Shown here: positions 46,359 to 54,648 of the stretch, piece after piece
Layout: each line of letters starts with the position of its first letter
Position numbering within the stretch: position 1 is the first letter of the stretch
Assembly (NCBI GenBank): GCA_965215775.1
Contig: CBDCEG010000017.1
Span: 36,130-100,129 of the forward strand
Reading direction: 5' to 3'
Source of the DNA: CBDCEG01 sp965215775
GTDB lineage: Bacteria > Pseudomonadota > Gammaproteobacteria > Cardiobacteriales > Ostreibacteriaceae
Length of the DNA: 64,000 nt
Notes under the pieces: model-generated
What the model was told of the DNA's origin: nothing
Databases searched by the model: none
What the model saw: only the letters and a program-made list of their open reading frames with translations
Translations under genes and position numbers: made by a program

Positions 46359-46396
46359 TTAAGACAAAGTGTATCATGTATCTATATGTCTTAAGG
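46357..46396 (-). promoter_or_regulatory. Hairpin in the tRNA operon 5' leader
   Basis: CCTTAAGACA (46396-46387) and TGTCTTAAGG (46366-46357) form a perfect 10-bp stem around a 20-base loop in the transcribed strand. The last two bases of the stem are the first two bases of tRNA-Ala, so the leader stem competes with acceptor-stem pairing at the RNase P cleavage site. Confidence 0.6.
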
Positions 46397-46402
46397 AGTT
46401 GT

Positions 46403-46430
46403 ATTATATTGATAGAATTATTCTTGTCAA
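46403..46430 (-). promoter_or_regulatory. Consensus sigma-70 promoter of the tRNA cluster
   Basis: Minus-strand TTGACA (46425-46430) and TATAAT (46403-46408), both perfect, with 16-base spacing. The predicted start is around 46396, about 38 bases before tRNA-Ala. Strong promoters of this kind are normal for tRNA operons. Confidence 0.9.
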
Positions 46431-46486
46431 TTAATAATTAGCTAATCTTTGGAACTATTTGTTAGTAATATTATCAAGATAATTAA

Positions 46487-47515
46487 CTATAAATATTTTT
46501 CTAATAAAATTTCTGCAATTTGAACCGTATTTAGTGCAGCTCCTTTTCGGATATTATCAGAAACAACCCACAAATTAAGCCCCTTTTCTATGGATATATC
46601 TTCTCTAATTCGCCCCACAAAGACAGGGTCAGCACCTGCAGAATCTAAAGTTGGCGTTGGGTAGTCTATTTTTGACAAATCATCAATAACACTAACTCCC
46701 TCAGCTTTTGCTAAAATTTCTTTTGCCTCTTTTGCTGTTACTTTCTTTTCTGTTTCTATATTTACAGCTTCAGAGTGTCCGTAAAAAACTGGAACTCTTA
46801 CTGCCGTTGGATTTACTTTTATAGTTTCATCTTCAAATATTTTTTGAGTTTCCCAAACCATTTTCATTTCTTCTTTTGTGTAACCATTTTCCAAGAAAAC
46901 ATCAATATGAGGAAGCACATTAAATGCAATTTGTTTTGGATAAACTTTTGGATTTATTTCTTTACCTTTTCCATTTAACAAATCTGCAGTTTGAGTAGCC
47001 AATTCTTCTATCGCTTCTTTCCCAGAGCCTGAAACTGCTTGGTATGTTGCAACATTAATTCTTTTGATTTTAAACTTATCGTGAATTGGTTTTAGAGCTA
47101 CTAGCATTTGAATTGTAGAGCAGTTTGGATTTGCAATAATTCCTTTATTTTTATAATCAGCAATCGCATGAGGGTTTACTTCTGGAATTACTAAAGGAAT
47201 ATCTTTATCTCGTCTAAAGTGTGCTGTGTTATCTATTACAACCGCACCAGCTTTGGCAGCAATTGGAGCAAATTTTTCAGAAATATGCCCACCTGCTGAA
47301 AAGATAGCTACTTGTACTTTTGAAAAGTCAAATTCTGCAAGATTAATAACTGTTTCATGCTTGCCATTAAATTGTATTTTGCTACCCGCTGATTTAGCAG
47401 AGGCTAATGGATAAATTTTATCAACTGGGAAATTTCGTTGCTCAAGAATTTCTAAAACAGTTTCACCAACAGCACCTGTGGCGCCAACAACCGCTACACT
47501 TATTTTTTTTGTCAT
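46487..47515 (-). CDS. asd: Aspartate-semialdehyde dehydrogenase
   Basis: 342 residues. Reduces aspartyl phosphate to the semialdehyde for lysine/DAP, threonine and methionine. NADP loop G-A-T-G-A-V-G (11-17) and the nucleophile Cys132 in N-P-N-C-S-T-I-Q are present, with the later H-S-E-A. Length and the N-P-N-C-S-T motif fit the USG-1/Asd2-type subgroup. Located 128 bases upstream of the tRNA-Ala gene on the same strand; an independent promoter follows it. Confidence 0.94.
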   Translation of the reverse strand: MTKKISVAVVGATGAVGETVLEILEQRNFPVDKIYPLASAKSAGSKIQFNGKHETVINLAEFDFSKVQVAIFSAGGHISEKFAPIAAKAGAVVIDNTAHFRRDKDIPLVIPEVNPHAIADYKNKGIIANPNCSTIQMLVALKPIHDKFKIKRINVATYQAVSGSGKEAIEELATQTADLLNGKGKEINPKVYPKQIAFNVLPHIDVFLENGYTKEEMKMVWETQKIFEDETIKVNPTAVRVPVFYGHSEAVNIETEKKVTAKEAKEILAKAEGVSVIDDLSKIDYPTPTLDSAGADPVFVGRIREDISIEKGLNLWVVSDNIRKGAALNTVQIAEILLEKYL

Positions 47516-47677
47516 TTTATTTTACCTTTTAAAAGTTACTTTTGTTATTTAAGTCGTTTAAAACAAATTTAATAATATTGAAATATTATTATTTTATTTT
47601 CTATATATAGCATACTAGAAGAAAACTACCATATTTTTTTATATTTTTTGCAATTTTGTTTAATCTAAAAAAACAAA

Positions 47678-48541
47678 TTAAAGAATTAAATATTTTTTGA
47701 GTTTTTTCATTGCCGCTCCCTCTATTTGCCTAATCCTTTCTGCTGAAATATTGTACTCTTTTGCTAAATCGTGTAGTGTTGTTTTTTTACTTTCATCTAA
47801 CCATCTCTTTACAACAATTTCCCTACTCCTGCAGTCTAAAGTAGATAATGCTTTTTGAAGTGCAAGCTCATTTTTCTTTTTAATTTGATTTCGTTCCACA
47901 ATTACTGCAGGATCTTCAGAAACATCCGAAGTCAACCATTGACTAGGATTTATTGCTTGCTCATCATCATCTGAATCAGGACCATCAAAAGAAATATCTT
48001 GCCCTGCCAACCTACTTTCCATTTCAAAAACTTGTTTTTCTGGAACATTTAAGTCTTTTGCTATTTGAGTTGCCTCATCTTTTGTCAGCCAATTAAAGCC
48101 TTTCTTTTTACTTCTTAAATTAAAGAAAAGCTTTCTTTGTTCTTTTGTTGTTGCTATTTTTAATATTTTCCAATTCTTTATAACAAATTCATTTATTTCA
48201 GATTTAATCCAATGAACTGCAAAGGAAGCTAAGCGAACATTCTTACTTGGATCAAAGCTTTTTACCGCTTTCATCAAGCCAATATTTCCCTCTTGAATTA
48301 AATCTGAAAGAGGTAATCCATAGCCACGATAGTTTTTAGCAACATAAACAACAAAACGCAAATGATGCGTAACTAACTCTCTTGCAGCACTAACACTATC
48401 ATTATGATATAACTCATAAGTTAGTTTTTGCTCTTGCTCTTTTGTTAGAACAGGAATCTTTTTTATCCGCTGTAAATAATGAGTTAAATTATCTGTACCT
48501 GTGGTTAACCCAGTCTTTTTTGGAACTAATTTATTTGTCAT
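47678..48541 (-). CDS. rpoH: RNA polymerase sigma-32 factor (heat shock)
   Basis: 287 residues with sigma regions 2 to 4. Region 2 (D-L-I-Q-E-G-N-I-G-L-M-K-A) is followed by the RpoH box Q-R-K-L-F-F-N-L-R-S-K-K, which separates it from RpoD and RpoS. Region 4.2 ends with Y-N-I-S-A-E-R-I-R-Q-I-E. Directs transcription of chaperone and protease genes. Lies directly downstream of rpoD with 25 bases between; rpoH next to rpoD is unusual in model gammaproteobacteria, where they are far apart. Confidence 0.93.
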   Translation of the reverse strand: MTNKLVPKKTGLTTGTDNLTHYLQRIKKIPVLTKEQEQKLTYELYHNDSVSAARELVTHHLRFVVYVAKNYRGYGLPLSDLIQEGNIGLMKAVKSFDPSKNVRLASFAVHWIKSEINEFVIKNWKILKIATTKEQRKLFFNLRSKKKGFNWLTKDEATQIAKDLNVPEKQVFEMESRLAGQDISFDGPDSDDDEQAINPSQWLTSDVSEDPAVIVERNQIKKKNELALQKALSTLDCRSREIVVKRWLDESKKTTLHDLAKEYNISAERIRQIEGAAMKKLKKYLIL

Positions 48542-48566
48542 AAGGTTATTAACTATTAACTATTAA

Positions 48567-50564
48567 CTAATTATTATCTAAAAAGTCTTTTAAAATTTCA
48601 GAACGATTTGGGTGTCTAAGTTTGCGTAATGCTTTTGCTTCAATTTGACGAATTCTTTCTCTAGTTACATCAAATTGTCGCCCTACTTCTTCCAAAGTAT
48701 GATCTGTATTTATATTTATACCAAAACGCATTCTAAGAACTTTTTCTTCTCGAGTTGTTAGCTCTGATAAAATATCCTCCATCGCTTCTTGCAAACCAAC
48801 TTTTGTTGATATATCAAAAGGTGATAAAGCTTTTTCATCTTTCACAAAATCACCTAAACTTGAGTCATCGTCATCACTAACTGGTGTTTCCATTGAAATT
48901 GGCTCTTTAGAAATTTTCAAGATATTTCTTATTTTAACTTCCGAAAGATCCATTTCAACAGCAAGCTCTTCTGGAGTTGGCTCTCTTCCCTTTTGCTGAA
49001 CAAGTTGTCTTGAAATACGGTTTAATTTATTAATAGTTTCAATCATATGCACTGGAATACGAATTGTTCTTGCTTGATCTGCAATAGATCTTGTTATTGC
49101 TTGTCTAATCCACCAAGTTGCATAAGTTGAAAACTTAAAACCTCTTCTGTATTCAAATTTATCAACAGCTTTCATCAAACCAATATTACCTTCTTGTATT
49201 AAATCCAAAAACTGTAAGCCACGATTTGTATATTTTTTAGCAATAGAAATAACTAAACGAAGGTTTGCTTCAATCATATCTTGCTTAGCATATTTAGTAT
49301 CAATCCTGCTTTTAGACATTATTTTATTTAAGCGTCTTATTTTTGTAACTGGCACAGAGTAGCTTTTTTCTAACTTAAGTAATTCTTTTTGAAGCTTAAT
49401 AATTTCTTTTTCATTTTCCTTAAGTGCTTTTGCGTATTTAGTTGAATTTCCCTTTACTACAATTGAAACCCAGTTGGTATTATTTTCATAACCAACGAAT
49501 TTATTTACAAAAGTTTTAACTGGCATTTTGCATTTATCTACTGTGATTTGTCTGATTTTTCTTTCAATTAAGCGAACTTTTTTGATTGGCTCTTCATAAC
49601 CTTTAGACATAAGCTCTAAGCCAGGAAGAGTGAAAGAGAATTCCATAAAATCTTCGCGTGCAATTTCTCTAGCTTCTTTCTCTTTTTTAGTATCATAGCC
49701 TTTTTCAAGTGCTTTTTTCCAGTTCTTAAATAACACTGCAAAATTATCAATTTTCTCAAAAAGCATTGCCGTAAATTCTGGAGTATTTTTTTCAGGTCTT
49801 TTTTCATCCTCATCAGTTTCGGCTTCATCACCTAAACTAATATCTTCATCCTCATCAATTTCAAACTCTTTATCATCGTCTAATTCTTCTGAGTCATCAT
49901 CGCCAGCTTTTAGTTTACTTTCAAGTGCATTATTTGCTTGAATATTATTAAGCTTTGCGTTCTCATTAGTATCAAGTTGATTTTCAACAACAAAAGCGTA
50001 ATTTGCAATAAACTCAGTAATTTTTCCTTCACCAGCCCTTGCTTCTTCAACTTTCCCAAGTAATAAATCCACACACATAGGAAGTGCAATTAAAGCTTCT
50101 TGAGTTTCACAAAGACTATTTTCAATTCGTTTAGCAATTTCAATTTCACCTTCTCGCGTAAGCAAGTTTATTGAACCCATTTCACGCATATAAAGTCTAA
50201 CAGGGTCAGTGGTGCTAGTTAATTCACTGCTTAATTCTACATTTTCGTCTGTTGTTTCTTCACGAAGACCCGCACTTTCTGCAATACTTGTTTTCTTAGG
50301 CTGATCAATGATTTCAATTTCCATATCAGTTATTGTAATCATAATAGATTCTATTTTCTCAATAGATTCAGTTATTGTCTCTGGCAGAATTTCGTTTATT
50401 TCACTGTAAGTTAGGAATCCTTGCTCTTTACCACGAACAATTAATTCTTTAAACTCATTTTCAGTTTCTGTTTCAATAATTTCTTTAAAGCTAGCTTCTT
50501 GAGTTAATTCTTGCTCAGTAGTTTCCGCTTGATCTAATTGGTTTGTTTGATTAATTTCAGTCAT
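48567..50564 (-). CDS. rpoD: RNA polymerase sigma-70 factor (housekeeping)
   Basis: 665 residues: an N-terminal region 1.1, region 1.2 (T-D-P-V-R-L-Y-M-R-E-M-G), a long acidic non-conserved region (D/E-rich around residues 215-250), then regions 2.1-2.4 (F-S-T-Y-A-T-W-W-I-R-Q-A-I-T-R), 3 and 4 (G-R-Q-F-D-V-T-R-E-R-I-R-Q-I-E). Follows dnaG by 70 bases, the macromolecular-synthesis operon order dnaG-rpoD, though rpsU is not visible. Confidence 0.97.
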   Translation of the reverse strand: MTEINQTNQLDQAETTEQELTQEASFKEIIETETENEFKELIVRGKEQGFLTYSEINEILPETITESIEKIESIMITITDMEIEIIDQPKKTSIAESAGLREETTDENVELSSELTSTTDPVRLYMREMGSINLLTREGEIEIAKRIENSLCETQEALIALPMCVDLLLGKVEEARAGEGKITEFIANYAFVVENQLDTNENAKLNNIQANNALESKLKAGDDDSEELDDDKEFEIDEDEDISLGDEAETDEDEKRPEKNTPEFTAMLFEKIDNFAVLFKNWKKALEKGYDTKKEKEAREIAREDFMEFSFTLPGLELMSKGYEEPIKKVRLIERKIRQITVDKCKMPVKTFVNKFVGYENNTNWVSIVVKGNSTKYAKALKENEKEIIKLQKELLKLEKSYSVPVTKIRRLNKIMSKSRIDTKYAKQDMIEANLRLVISIAKKYTNRGLQFLDLIQEGNIGLMKAVDKFEYRRGFKFSTYATWWIRQAITRSIADQARTIRIPVHMIETINKLNRISRQLVQQKGREPTPEELAVEMDLSEVKIRNILKISKEPISMETPVSDDDDSSLGDFVKDEKALSPFDISTKVGLQEAMEDILSELTTREEKVLRMRFGININTDHTLEEVGRQFDVTRERIRQIEAKALRKLRHPNRSEILKDFLDNN

Positions 50565-50634
50565 ATTTTTCTCTACAGGTAATTTTTTATAGTTCTTATA
50601 ATTTTTATAATATATTAACTAACAAATATGGGGG

Positions 50635-52368
50635 CTATCTTAAATTTTTCAAGAATAATTTTCGTTGCAATTTATTAATTAAACTTTGGTAGTTATCAAC
50701 AAATTCATTTTTAAACCGTTCTTTTCTTTTTTCAAAATTTTCATCATTATTTATTTGATTAATTATTTTCTCTTGTGTTTCAATCTGCTCTAGTCTTTTC
50801 TTTTGGTTTTCTTTAAAAGCATCATATATCTTACTTAAATTTTCTTTATTATTATTTTGGAAAAACTCCAAAGTATTTAATAAAATTAATATATCTGATT
50901 CTTGGCTATTTTTTAAAAGATCTAAATGTTTAGCGTATTTTGCAAAATCTGGATATTCCAATAATATTTTTATTAATAAACTATAATTTGTCTTTTGATA
51001 GCCATAACTTGTTGTGTCTTCTGAGTAATTAAGCTTAGGAATATTATTTTGTGAATAACTTTGCTCATCATATGAACTTTCAGGATAATCAAATTGTGGT
51101 AACGATGGCATATTATAAATATCCAAATCTATTTTTTTGACAAATCCATCATATAAAATACCTTTATAAATAGTTTCAGGCATATTATCAAAAAGTTTTT
51201 TGGCTCTACTTGCAACTTCTCCCTTGCCTTCAACGCTTTCTATATTACTACCTTTAATTAGTAAACTATAAACATATTCACTAAAAATAACCCCTTGCTC
51301 TAGCAATTTCAAAAAAGCATCTTTACCAATCTTCTTAACCAAAGTATCTGGATCTTCGCCATCAGGTAAAAATGTTATTCGCACTTCATCGTTCAAATCA
51401 ATTGCTGGCAGAATTGACTCAACAGCTCTTTTAGCTGCTTTTCTTCCAGCATTGTCACCATCAAAACAAATGTGTATTTTAGATGTATATTTTTTAGCCA
51501 AGTTTATATGCTCTTTGGTAAAAGCAGTTCCAAGAGAGGCCACAGCACCAAAAATTCCTTGTTGAAACAATGCAATAACATCCATATATCCTTCTACAAT
51601 GATAAGGCTATCTATTTTTACAGAAGTTTGAAGAGTTTCATATAATCCGTATAAAACAAATCTTTTTTGGAATAGTTCGCTTTCAGCAGAGTTAATATAT
51701 TTAGGTAGTTTATCTCCAAGAGACCTTGCCCCAAAACCCAAAACTCTACCGCGTGGATCTCTAATTGGAAACATAAGTCTATCTCTAAACTGATCGTAAT
51801 CTCCTGTTTCTCCACTTGAAATTAAAGTTGAATTTTTCAATTCATCTTTTGTATATTTACCACTAAAATGTTTTTCTAAGTTATTCCCTCTTAGCGAATA
51901 TCCTAGCCTGAATTTTTTAGATATATCTCCATCTAAATCTCTATTAACTAAGTATTTTTGAGCCTCATCACCAAAATTAGAAAATAAGTTTTTTTCATAA
52001 AATGCAGCTGTATCATCTAGTATTTTATAAGTTGAAGTTTTAGTTTTTGCTTTTTCCACATCATAATTTTCATAAATAACTTCTATTGCATTTTCTTGAG
52101 CTATTTTTTCAACAGAATCTATAAAGGAAAGGTGTTCGTAATTCATTAGAAAACTTATTGCGTTTCCTTTTGCACCACAACCAAAACAGTAATAAAAGTT
52201 TTTTTCAGGGCTTACAGAAAATGAAGGCGTTTTTTCATTATGAAAAGGGCAGCAAGCTTGCATATTTCTGCCAGCTTTTTTAAGAGGAACTCTTTTATTA
52301 ATTAGTGAAACTATATCAACTTGATTAGTTAAATGTTCAATGAAGCTGTTAGAAATTCTTTTTGACAT
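50635..52368 (-). CDS. dnaG: DNA primase
   Basis: 577 residues from the ATG at 52368. CHC2 zinc ribbon (C-C-P-F-H-N-E-K-T-P-S-F and Y-Y-C-F-G-C-G-A-K-G), the RNA-polymerase fold, and TOPRIM motif I-I-V-E-G-Y-M-D-V are intact. The C-terminal helicase-binding domain is short and divergent, rich in Lys/Glu/Asn. The open frame extends upstream to 52518, but that extension is the SRP RNA read as protein and has no similarity to primase; the family start M-S-K-R-I-S-N-S-F is chosen. Makes RNA primers for replication. Confidence 0.95.
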   Translation of the reverse strand: MSKRISNSFIEHLTNQVDIVSLINKRVPLKKAGRNMQACCPFHNEKTPSFSVSPEKNFYYCFGCGAKGNAISFLMNYEHLSFIDSVEKIAQENAIEVIYENYDVEKAKTKTSTYKILDDTAAFYEKNLFSNFGDEAQKYLVNRDLDGDISKKFRLGYSLRGNNLEKHFSGKYTKDELKNSTLISSGETGDYDQFRDRLMFPIRDPRGRVLGFGARSLGDKLPKYINSAESELFQKRFVLYGLYETLQTSVKIDSLIIVEGYMDVIALFQQGIFGAVASLGTAFTKEHINLAKKYTSKIHICFDGDNAGRKAAKRAVESILPAIDLNDEVRITFLPDGEDPDTLVKKIGKDAFLKLLEQGVIFSEYVYSLLIKGSNIESVEGKGEVASRAKKLFDNMPETIYKGILYDGFVKKIDLDIYNMPSLPQFDYPESSYDEQSYSQNNIPKLNYSEDTTSYGYQKTNYSLLIKILLEYPDFAKYAKHLDLLKNSQESDILILLNTLEFFQNNNKENLSKIYDAFKENQKKRLEQIETQEKIINQINNDENFEKRKERFKNEFVDNYQSLINKLQRKLFLKNLR

Positions 52369-52418
52369 TGATTGTGCTAGGCTAATAAGTTTAGTTTTTG
52401 TGATTTTAAAACGAAAGT

Positions 52419-52520
52419 GGTCGCACCAGCGACCTAACATGCTTATCGTCCTTGCTACCGCTGCTCCCTTCCAGGCCTGACGGAGTTTACAATTAGATAA
52501 CACGAAGAACCAGTGCAACC
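52419..52520 (-). ncRNA. ffs: SRP RNA (4.5S RNA)
   Basis: The conserved SRP helix-8 signature is present: CAGGCCTGGAAGGGAGCAG on the minus strand, with the flanking symmetric-loop sequence AGCAGCGGTAGCAAGG. The two ends pair (GGTTGCAC with GTGCGACC, one G-U), giving a roughly 102-base rod. With Ffh it targets nascent membrane proteins. It ends about 50 bases before the dnaG start and is preceded by a good promoter. Ends are estimated from pairing. Confidence 0.92.
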
Positions 52521-52527
52521 GAGGCTT

Positions 52528-52555
52528 ATTATATCCATTTTAAATGTATTGTCTA
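52528..52555 (-). promoter_or_regulatory. Promoter of the SRP RNA gene
   Basis: Minus-strand TAGACA (52550-52555), 16 bases, TATAAT (52528-52533). The start would fall a few bases before 52520, matching the 5' end derived from pairing. It probably also drives dnaG, since no terminator is seen between them. Confidence 0.8.
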
Positions 52556-52612
52556 TTTTTTTGTTTTTGCTAAACTAAAAAATCATTATTAATAATAAAT
52601 AGAAGGATAGCT

Positions 52613-52759
52613 ATGCTAATATCAAATATAGAAGTTTTACTAGGTGTGAAATTAAAAAAACATTTAGGAATCGTTCAAGGCTCAACTGTTAGAACAAAAC
52701 CGTGTACCAAGGAAGGCTTATTCAAGATTATAATAGGTGGCGTAGGTAGATCAAAATGA
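52613..52759 (+). pseudogene. Truncated YbjQ/UPF0145-like small protein
   Basis: 48 codons with a good ribosome site (GAAGGA before ATG). The stretch H-L-G-I-V-Q-G-S-T-V-R-T-K and the end of a I-I-I-G-G run resemble the first half of UPF0145 (YbjQ/DUF74) proteins, which are about 105 residues. After G-G the family sequence is lost and the frame stops. The TGA overlaps the ATG of the next gene (ATGA), so the fragment could still act as a translational leader. Family assignment is by motif memory. Confidence 0.5.
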
Positions 52760-53619
52760 TAATAAATTTATTTAAAATACAAATATTAATACTTTTTACT
52801 TTTTTTATAGTAGATTTCTTTATTCTAAAAAATAAAAAAACATCTTATTACTATTTATTAGTAGTTTCTTTATTAATTTTATTAATTGTAATAATTAATA
52901 GTTACTATGAGCCATTAACTCCTATTGCTGGTTCTAAGAAGATACCTTCTGTTGCTCTTATTTGGCTTACTGTAGATTTATACCTTCGTGAAATGGATTT
53001 TGTCTTTTGGGAAACTGCAATAGAAATTTATTTTTATTTTGATATCTATGCTGTTATTGCTCTAAGCACTTCCTTACCTATTTTAGTAATAGTTTTTTTA
53101 AATACTGATAAAAAAAATATTTATAAGAACCTTAATAATATCTTTAAATTTAAACTAGATAGAGAAATTATATTTGCTTTAATTATAGGCATATTTATAT
53201 TTGTGTTCTTTTTTTATAATGATATATCTAAAGGAAAAAGTTTGAATTTTAGACTTGATGTGTTTCCATTAAACTTTTGGATTGTAATTAGTAATGTCAT
53301 AGATATACTCTTTTACCCATATCTATTTTTTATTTTAAGTAAAAATAAATTAAGCTATTATCTTATTTGTATTTTTAAAATATCAATTATATTTTACAGC
53401 TACCGAATTCTTTATAATAATTTTGAAGACTCACTAATTCCTACAATTTTCCCTATATTTTTTATAATGTTTCTAATTATGCTATTACCTGGATTTAATA
53501 AAGATAAAAATTATATTTTAATAAAAGCACCTAAGATCTTCTTGATTCTGTATCTAGCGGCTATCTTAATTTTCATATGTTTATTTAACTTAGATTTACT
53601 TTATACCAGTAGTCCTTAA
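52756..53619 (+). CDS. Integral membrane protein of unknown function
   Basis: 287 residues, about eight hydrophobic helices, very rich in Ile, Leu, Phe, Tyr and Lys. No motif I recognise. Its start overlaps the stop of the truncated YbjQ-like frame by four bases. Codons are extremely AT-rich compared with the housekeeping neighbours, and the gene is oriented opposite to the rpoD/dnaG block. Possibly foreign DNA. Confidence 0.6.
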   Translation: MIINLFKIQILILFTFFIVDFFILKNKKTSYYYLLVVSLLILLIVIINSYYEPLTPIAGSKKIPSVALIWLTVDLYLREMDFVFWETAIEIYFYFDIYAVIALSTSLPILVIVFLNTDKKNIYKNLNNIFKFKLDREIIFALIIGIFIFVFFFYNDISKGKSLNFRLDVFPLNFWIVISNVIDILFYPYLFFILSKNKLSYYLICIFKISIIFYSYRILYNNFEDSLIPTIFPIFFIMFLIMLLPGFNKDKNYILIKAPKIFLILYLAAILIFICLFNLDLLYTSSP

Positions 53620-53785
53620 AACTAATCATATTACAGATATAAAGATATCTATACCAATCTGTTGTTTTATTTAATTATAACCTGATTTTTATTGCGAATA
53701 TTTAATTAAATTCTACATCTTCTTAAATTTCACAAAACCCAACAAACTAAGCTATAATAAATATTTAAACATAACAAAAAATAAG

Positions 53786-54121
53786 ATGAAATTTGCAGAT
53801 CCTAAAAATGATATAGCTTTCAAAAAAGTATTTGGAAACGAGAACCAAAAAGAAGTTTTAATTTCTTTTTTAAATTCAGTTTTAGACTTTAAAGGAGAAG
53901 AAAAAATTGCCAAAGTTATAATTGGCACACCTTACCAACTGCCTGATACTAAAGAATTAAAAGAGACTACTTTAGACATAAAAGCAACTAATGAAAAAGG
54001 TGAAAAGTTTATTATTGAAATGCAAAAGAATATAAAGAGTTTCTTCTCAAAAGCAATGGAGGGGAACGCTGATTTTACATCAGAAAAATTGAAAATAACC
54101 TTTGCACAACAAAATGAATAA
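53786..54121 (+). pseudogene. Rpn/YhgA-family PD-(D/E)XK nuclease fragment
   Basis: 111 residues matching the N-terminal part of the Rpn family (recombination-promoting nuclease, transposase_31-like): F-A-D-P-K-N-D-I-A-F-K-K-V-F-G, T-T-L-D-I-K-A and F-I-I-E-M-Q-K with the D and E-x-Q active-site motif. Full members are about 280-300 residues. After E-M-Q the sequence diverges and ends, so this is a truncated copy. Families of this type are often found in many copies per genome. Confidence 0.8.
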
Positions 54122-54126
54122 GTAAT

Positions 54127-54540
54127 ATGATAATATTTAAAGTAATCTCTATAAATATATTTTTTCTTTTTCTACTAGGTATTGATAATTTATTTACTTA
54201 TTTGAAAATAAAAAATAATGACAATTTATTTGAAACATATACTTTCATTTTTTTATATTTATTGCTTATTATTTATTTGTTTACTTTTATGTTGAGGGTA
54301 TTTAAGTTACATTTAAGAAGAATAGAACTCTCTATAATATTAAATTTATTTTTAATAATCATAGTTAACTCTATTTTTTTAGTTTATTTTAACTCTTTAA
54401 TATCTCCAGTAATCAACCCAGTATTAATGATATTAGTATTATTAACACCTTCTTTATTACTAATCTTAGTCTGCTTATTTTTAACTCTAAAAAAGTTATT
54501 GAAAACTTTAAATGATGATGATATGAGCAAGATAGATTAA
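54127..54540 (+). CDS. Small membrane protein of unknown function
   Basis: 137 residues, about four transmembrane helices, Leu/Ile/Phe-rich, ending in a short charged tail D-D-D-M-S-K. It starts 5 bases after the Rpn fragment. No family recognised. It resembles the larger membrane protein upstream in composition but shows no obvious sequence identity. Confidence 0.45.
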   Translation: MIIFKVISINIFFLFLLGIDNLFTYLKIKNNDNLFETYTFIFLYLLLIIYLFTFMLRVFKLHLRRIELSIILNLFLIIIVNSIFLVYFNSLISPVINPVLMILVLLTPSLLLILVCLFLTLKKLLKTLNDDDMSKID

Positions 54541-54648
54541 CTTGGATAAAAAATAATATAACAATCCTAATAATACCAATGAGTTATCAAGTAGACTGCT
54601 CGCTAAATAGAAGAATTGGTAAATTAGTTGCGGATAAACTAAACCTAA

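Noticed and set aside
52369..52518. Extra 50 N-terminal codons of dnaG
   Set aside because: They are the SRP RNA read as protein. The conserved primase start is at 52368.
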